Source: Anaerolineales bacterium
GTDB lineage: Bacteria > Chloroflexota > Anaerolineae > Anaerolineales > Villigracilaceae
DNA: 5,099 nt
Direction: 5' to 3'
NCBI GenBank assembly: GCA_029933275.1
Contig: JAOZOM010000133.1
Coordinates: 1-5,099 of the forward strand
Position numbers and translations under genes: made by a program. The notes under the pieces are model-generated. The model had not been told where the DNA came from. It saw nothing but the letters and a program-made list of their open reading frames with translations, and ran no database searches. The first letter of the stretch is position 1. Each line of letters begins with the position of its first letter. This document shows, piece after piece, positions 4,651-5,099 of the stretch.

Positions 4651-4736
4651 TTAAAATCCTGCCTCAGCACATGAAAGCCCTGACGGGCTATGCGAGTCGG
4701 CTTCAGCCGACTTCCGTGAACTAAGGCAGGGATTCA
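4648..4736. repeat. REP-like element with a closing stem and two hairpins
   Basis: The outer stem pairs AATCC-TGCCT (4655-4664) with AGGCA-g-GGATT (4724-4734), then AG (4666-4667) with CT (4721-4722) and CAC (4668-4670) with GTG (4716-4718). Inside are two hairpins: AGCCC-TGAC-GGGCT (4676-4689) and AGTCGGC-TTCA-GCCGACT (4695-4712). The result is a three-way-junction shape. It shares GGATTnAAATCC and the AGTC..GACTTCC arrangement with 191-250. It sits exactly at the break in the oxidoreductase pseudogene. Confidence 0.75.
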
Positions 4737-4829
4737 CCCCGTACCGATTTATTTGCATGAAATGTTCGTCCAATTCGCGTTAAAGGATCTCGGTGGCTTG
4801 ACGGTTCAAAAATCTGCCACAATCTGTGG
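4737..4829. other. Non-coding stretch without recognisable features
   Basis: No frame, promoter or repeat stands out. A weak 5-bp inverted pair (GTGGC 4793-4797, GCCAC 4816-4820) is not enough for a terminator call. Confidence 0.4.
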
Positions 4830-4910
4830 ATGACTCTACTGCAAAAACCGAGTTTTTCCGAGAAGCAAATGAAAAATACCCCACTTTGTCATCATAGTGC
4901 GACAATTTAA
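4830..4910 (+). pseudogene. Short frame carrying a translated copy of the left-edge repeat
   Basis: ATG 4830 to TAA 4908-4910 encodes 26 residues, with TLLQKPSFSEKQMKNTP aligned to TPLQKPSFSEKQIKNLP of the minus-strand frame at 1-100. Differences include one synonymous change (AAC/AAT) and a conservative I/M. It has no ribosome site and lacks the first 16 residues of the other frame. It is more likely a gene fragment or a readable repeat than a working gene. Confidence 0.35.
4832..4884. repeat. Right copy of the 53-nt inverted repeat (partner 1-53)
   Basis: This copy is complementary to the left edge at 48 of 53 positions and in opposite orientation. The central 33 nt from CTGCAAAAACC through GAAGCAAAT are identical apart from orientation. 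The pair encloses 4.8 kb containing all four apparently intact genes. Confidence 0.8.
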
Positions 4911-4924
4911 GGGACAGGGCATTA

Positions 4925-4991
4925 AAAAACTCGGTTTTTAGGTGTTATTTCCTCCACTTGGAAATACTGTTGACCTTTTTGCAGTCGAGTC
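4925..4991. repeat. Third copy of the AAAAACTCGG repeat, split by 41 nt
   Basis: AAAAACTCGGTTTTT (4925-4939) and GCAGTCGAGTC (4981-4991) are contiguous in the left-edge copy (28-53, one mismatch) but are separated here. The intervening 36 nt (4940-4975) are flanked on both sides by TTTTT and contain the inverted pair TATTTCC (4946-4952) and GGAAATA (4960-4966) with a 7-nt loop. It may be a small insertion with a 5-nt duplication, or an operator-like site upstream of the next gene. Confidence 0.5.
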
Positions 4992-4998
4992 GTGGATA
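4970..4998 (+). promoter_or_regulatory. Weak promoter candidate before the second oxidoreductase start
   Basis: TTGACC (4970-4975) and TGGATA (4993-4998) are separated by 17 nt. The -35 is good and the -10 poor. Initiation near 5005 would fall at the ribosome site, so the fit is imperfect. Confidence 0.25.
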
Positions 4999-5003
4999 AA
5001 AAC

Positions 5004-5009
5004 AAGGAG
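5004..5009 (+). promoter_or_regulatory. Shine-Dalgarno site for the 5018 start
   Basis: AAGGAG lies 8 nt before ATG 5018. It is shared with the decayed sister copy (AAAGGAG 4584-4590), so the duplication included the leader. Confidence 0.65.
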
Positions 5010-5017
5010 ACTTCCTC

Positions 5018-5083
5018 ATGACCAAAACCTACGATACCATCATCATCGGCTCTGGCGCGGGCGGATTAACTGCCGCAGTCTGA
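5018..5083 (+). pseudogene. 5' end of an FAD/NAD(P) oxidoreductase gene, stopped after 21 codons
   Basis: ATG is followed by TKTYDTIIIGSGAGGLTAA, a textbook beta-strand plus GSGAGG dinucleotide-binding loop, as in phytoene-desaturase-like and related FAD oxidoreductases. Such proteins are normally several hundred residues long. Here codon 22 is TGA (5081-5083), exactly where GAGACCTGACAGG begins, a sequence that looks like an interspersed palindromic repeat. The simplest reading is a gene interrupted by repeat insertion; the rest, if it exists, lies beyond the window. A sequencing or assembly error cannot be ruled out. Confidence 0.6.
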
Positions 5084-5099
5084 GACCTGACAGGTTTTC
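5081..5099. repeat. Start of a palindromic repeat at the right edge
   Basis: ACCTGACAGGT (5085-5095) is an odd palindrome with a central A, followed by TTTTC at the window end. It breaks the oxidoreductase frame. I recall similar AGACCTGACAGGTTTTC-type repeats in environmental Chloroflexota sequence, but this is from memory and the element is cut by the window edge. Confidence 0.45.

Noticed and set aside
1..4884. Complete transposon bounded by the 53-nt inverted repeats
   Set aside because: No transposase, integrase or resolvase is encoded inside, and related core copies occur singly (4925-4991), so a plain interspersed repeat explains the pair better.

Overview
The window looks like accessory chromosome from a Chloroflexota bacterium, most likely class Anaerolineae. 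The basis is indirect: the style of the heparinase and glycosyltransferase proteins, and a heavy load of short palindromic and heptanucleotide-periodic repeats. No taxonomic marker gene is present, so the assignment is an inference.

Layout. Positions 1-100 hold the possible 5' end of a minus-strand gene running off the left edge, overlapping a 53-nt repeat that returns inverted at 4832-4884. Positions 101-415 are non-coding and carry a REP-like palindromic element (191-250) and a 121-nt nested hairpin (repeat A, 264-384). A co-directional cluster follows: a heparinase II/III-family protein (416-2413, TTG start), a WbuB-like GT4 glycosyltransferase (2427-3632) and a small four-helix membrane protein of unknown function (3629-4042, ATGA overlap). 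A separate small cysteine-rich DUF6951-like gene (4125-4436) has its own TATAAT box and Shine-Dalgarno site. From 4437 to the end there is no intact gene. This stretch holds a second nested hairpin (repeat B, 4449-4555), a decayed start of an FAD/NAD(P) oxidoreductase gene cut by a REP-like element, the inverted copy of the left-edge repeat, a split copy of the same repeat, and a second start of the same oxidoreductase type, stopped after 21 codons where another palindromic repeat begins.

How the genes work together. A polysaccharide-lyase-type protein next to a WbuB-like glycosyltransferase suggests a locus for making or remodelling extracellular or capsular polysaccharide. The role of the membrane protein is unknown. 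The DUF6951-like gene appears unrelated to that job.

The most striking aspect is repeat biology. The heparinase reading frame contains about eight arrays of 7-nt units, often four units long, plus an 84-nt hairpin-forming block equal to exactly 28 codons, and yet stays open for 665 codons. The two intergenic hairpins (A and B) use the same heptamer logic: A differs from B by one extra heptamer in each arm, so the arms still pair. Two starts of one oxidoreductase gene family are interrupted by two unrelated repeats at almost the same codon. No transposase or recombinase is visible in the window.
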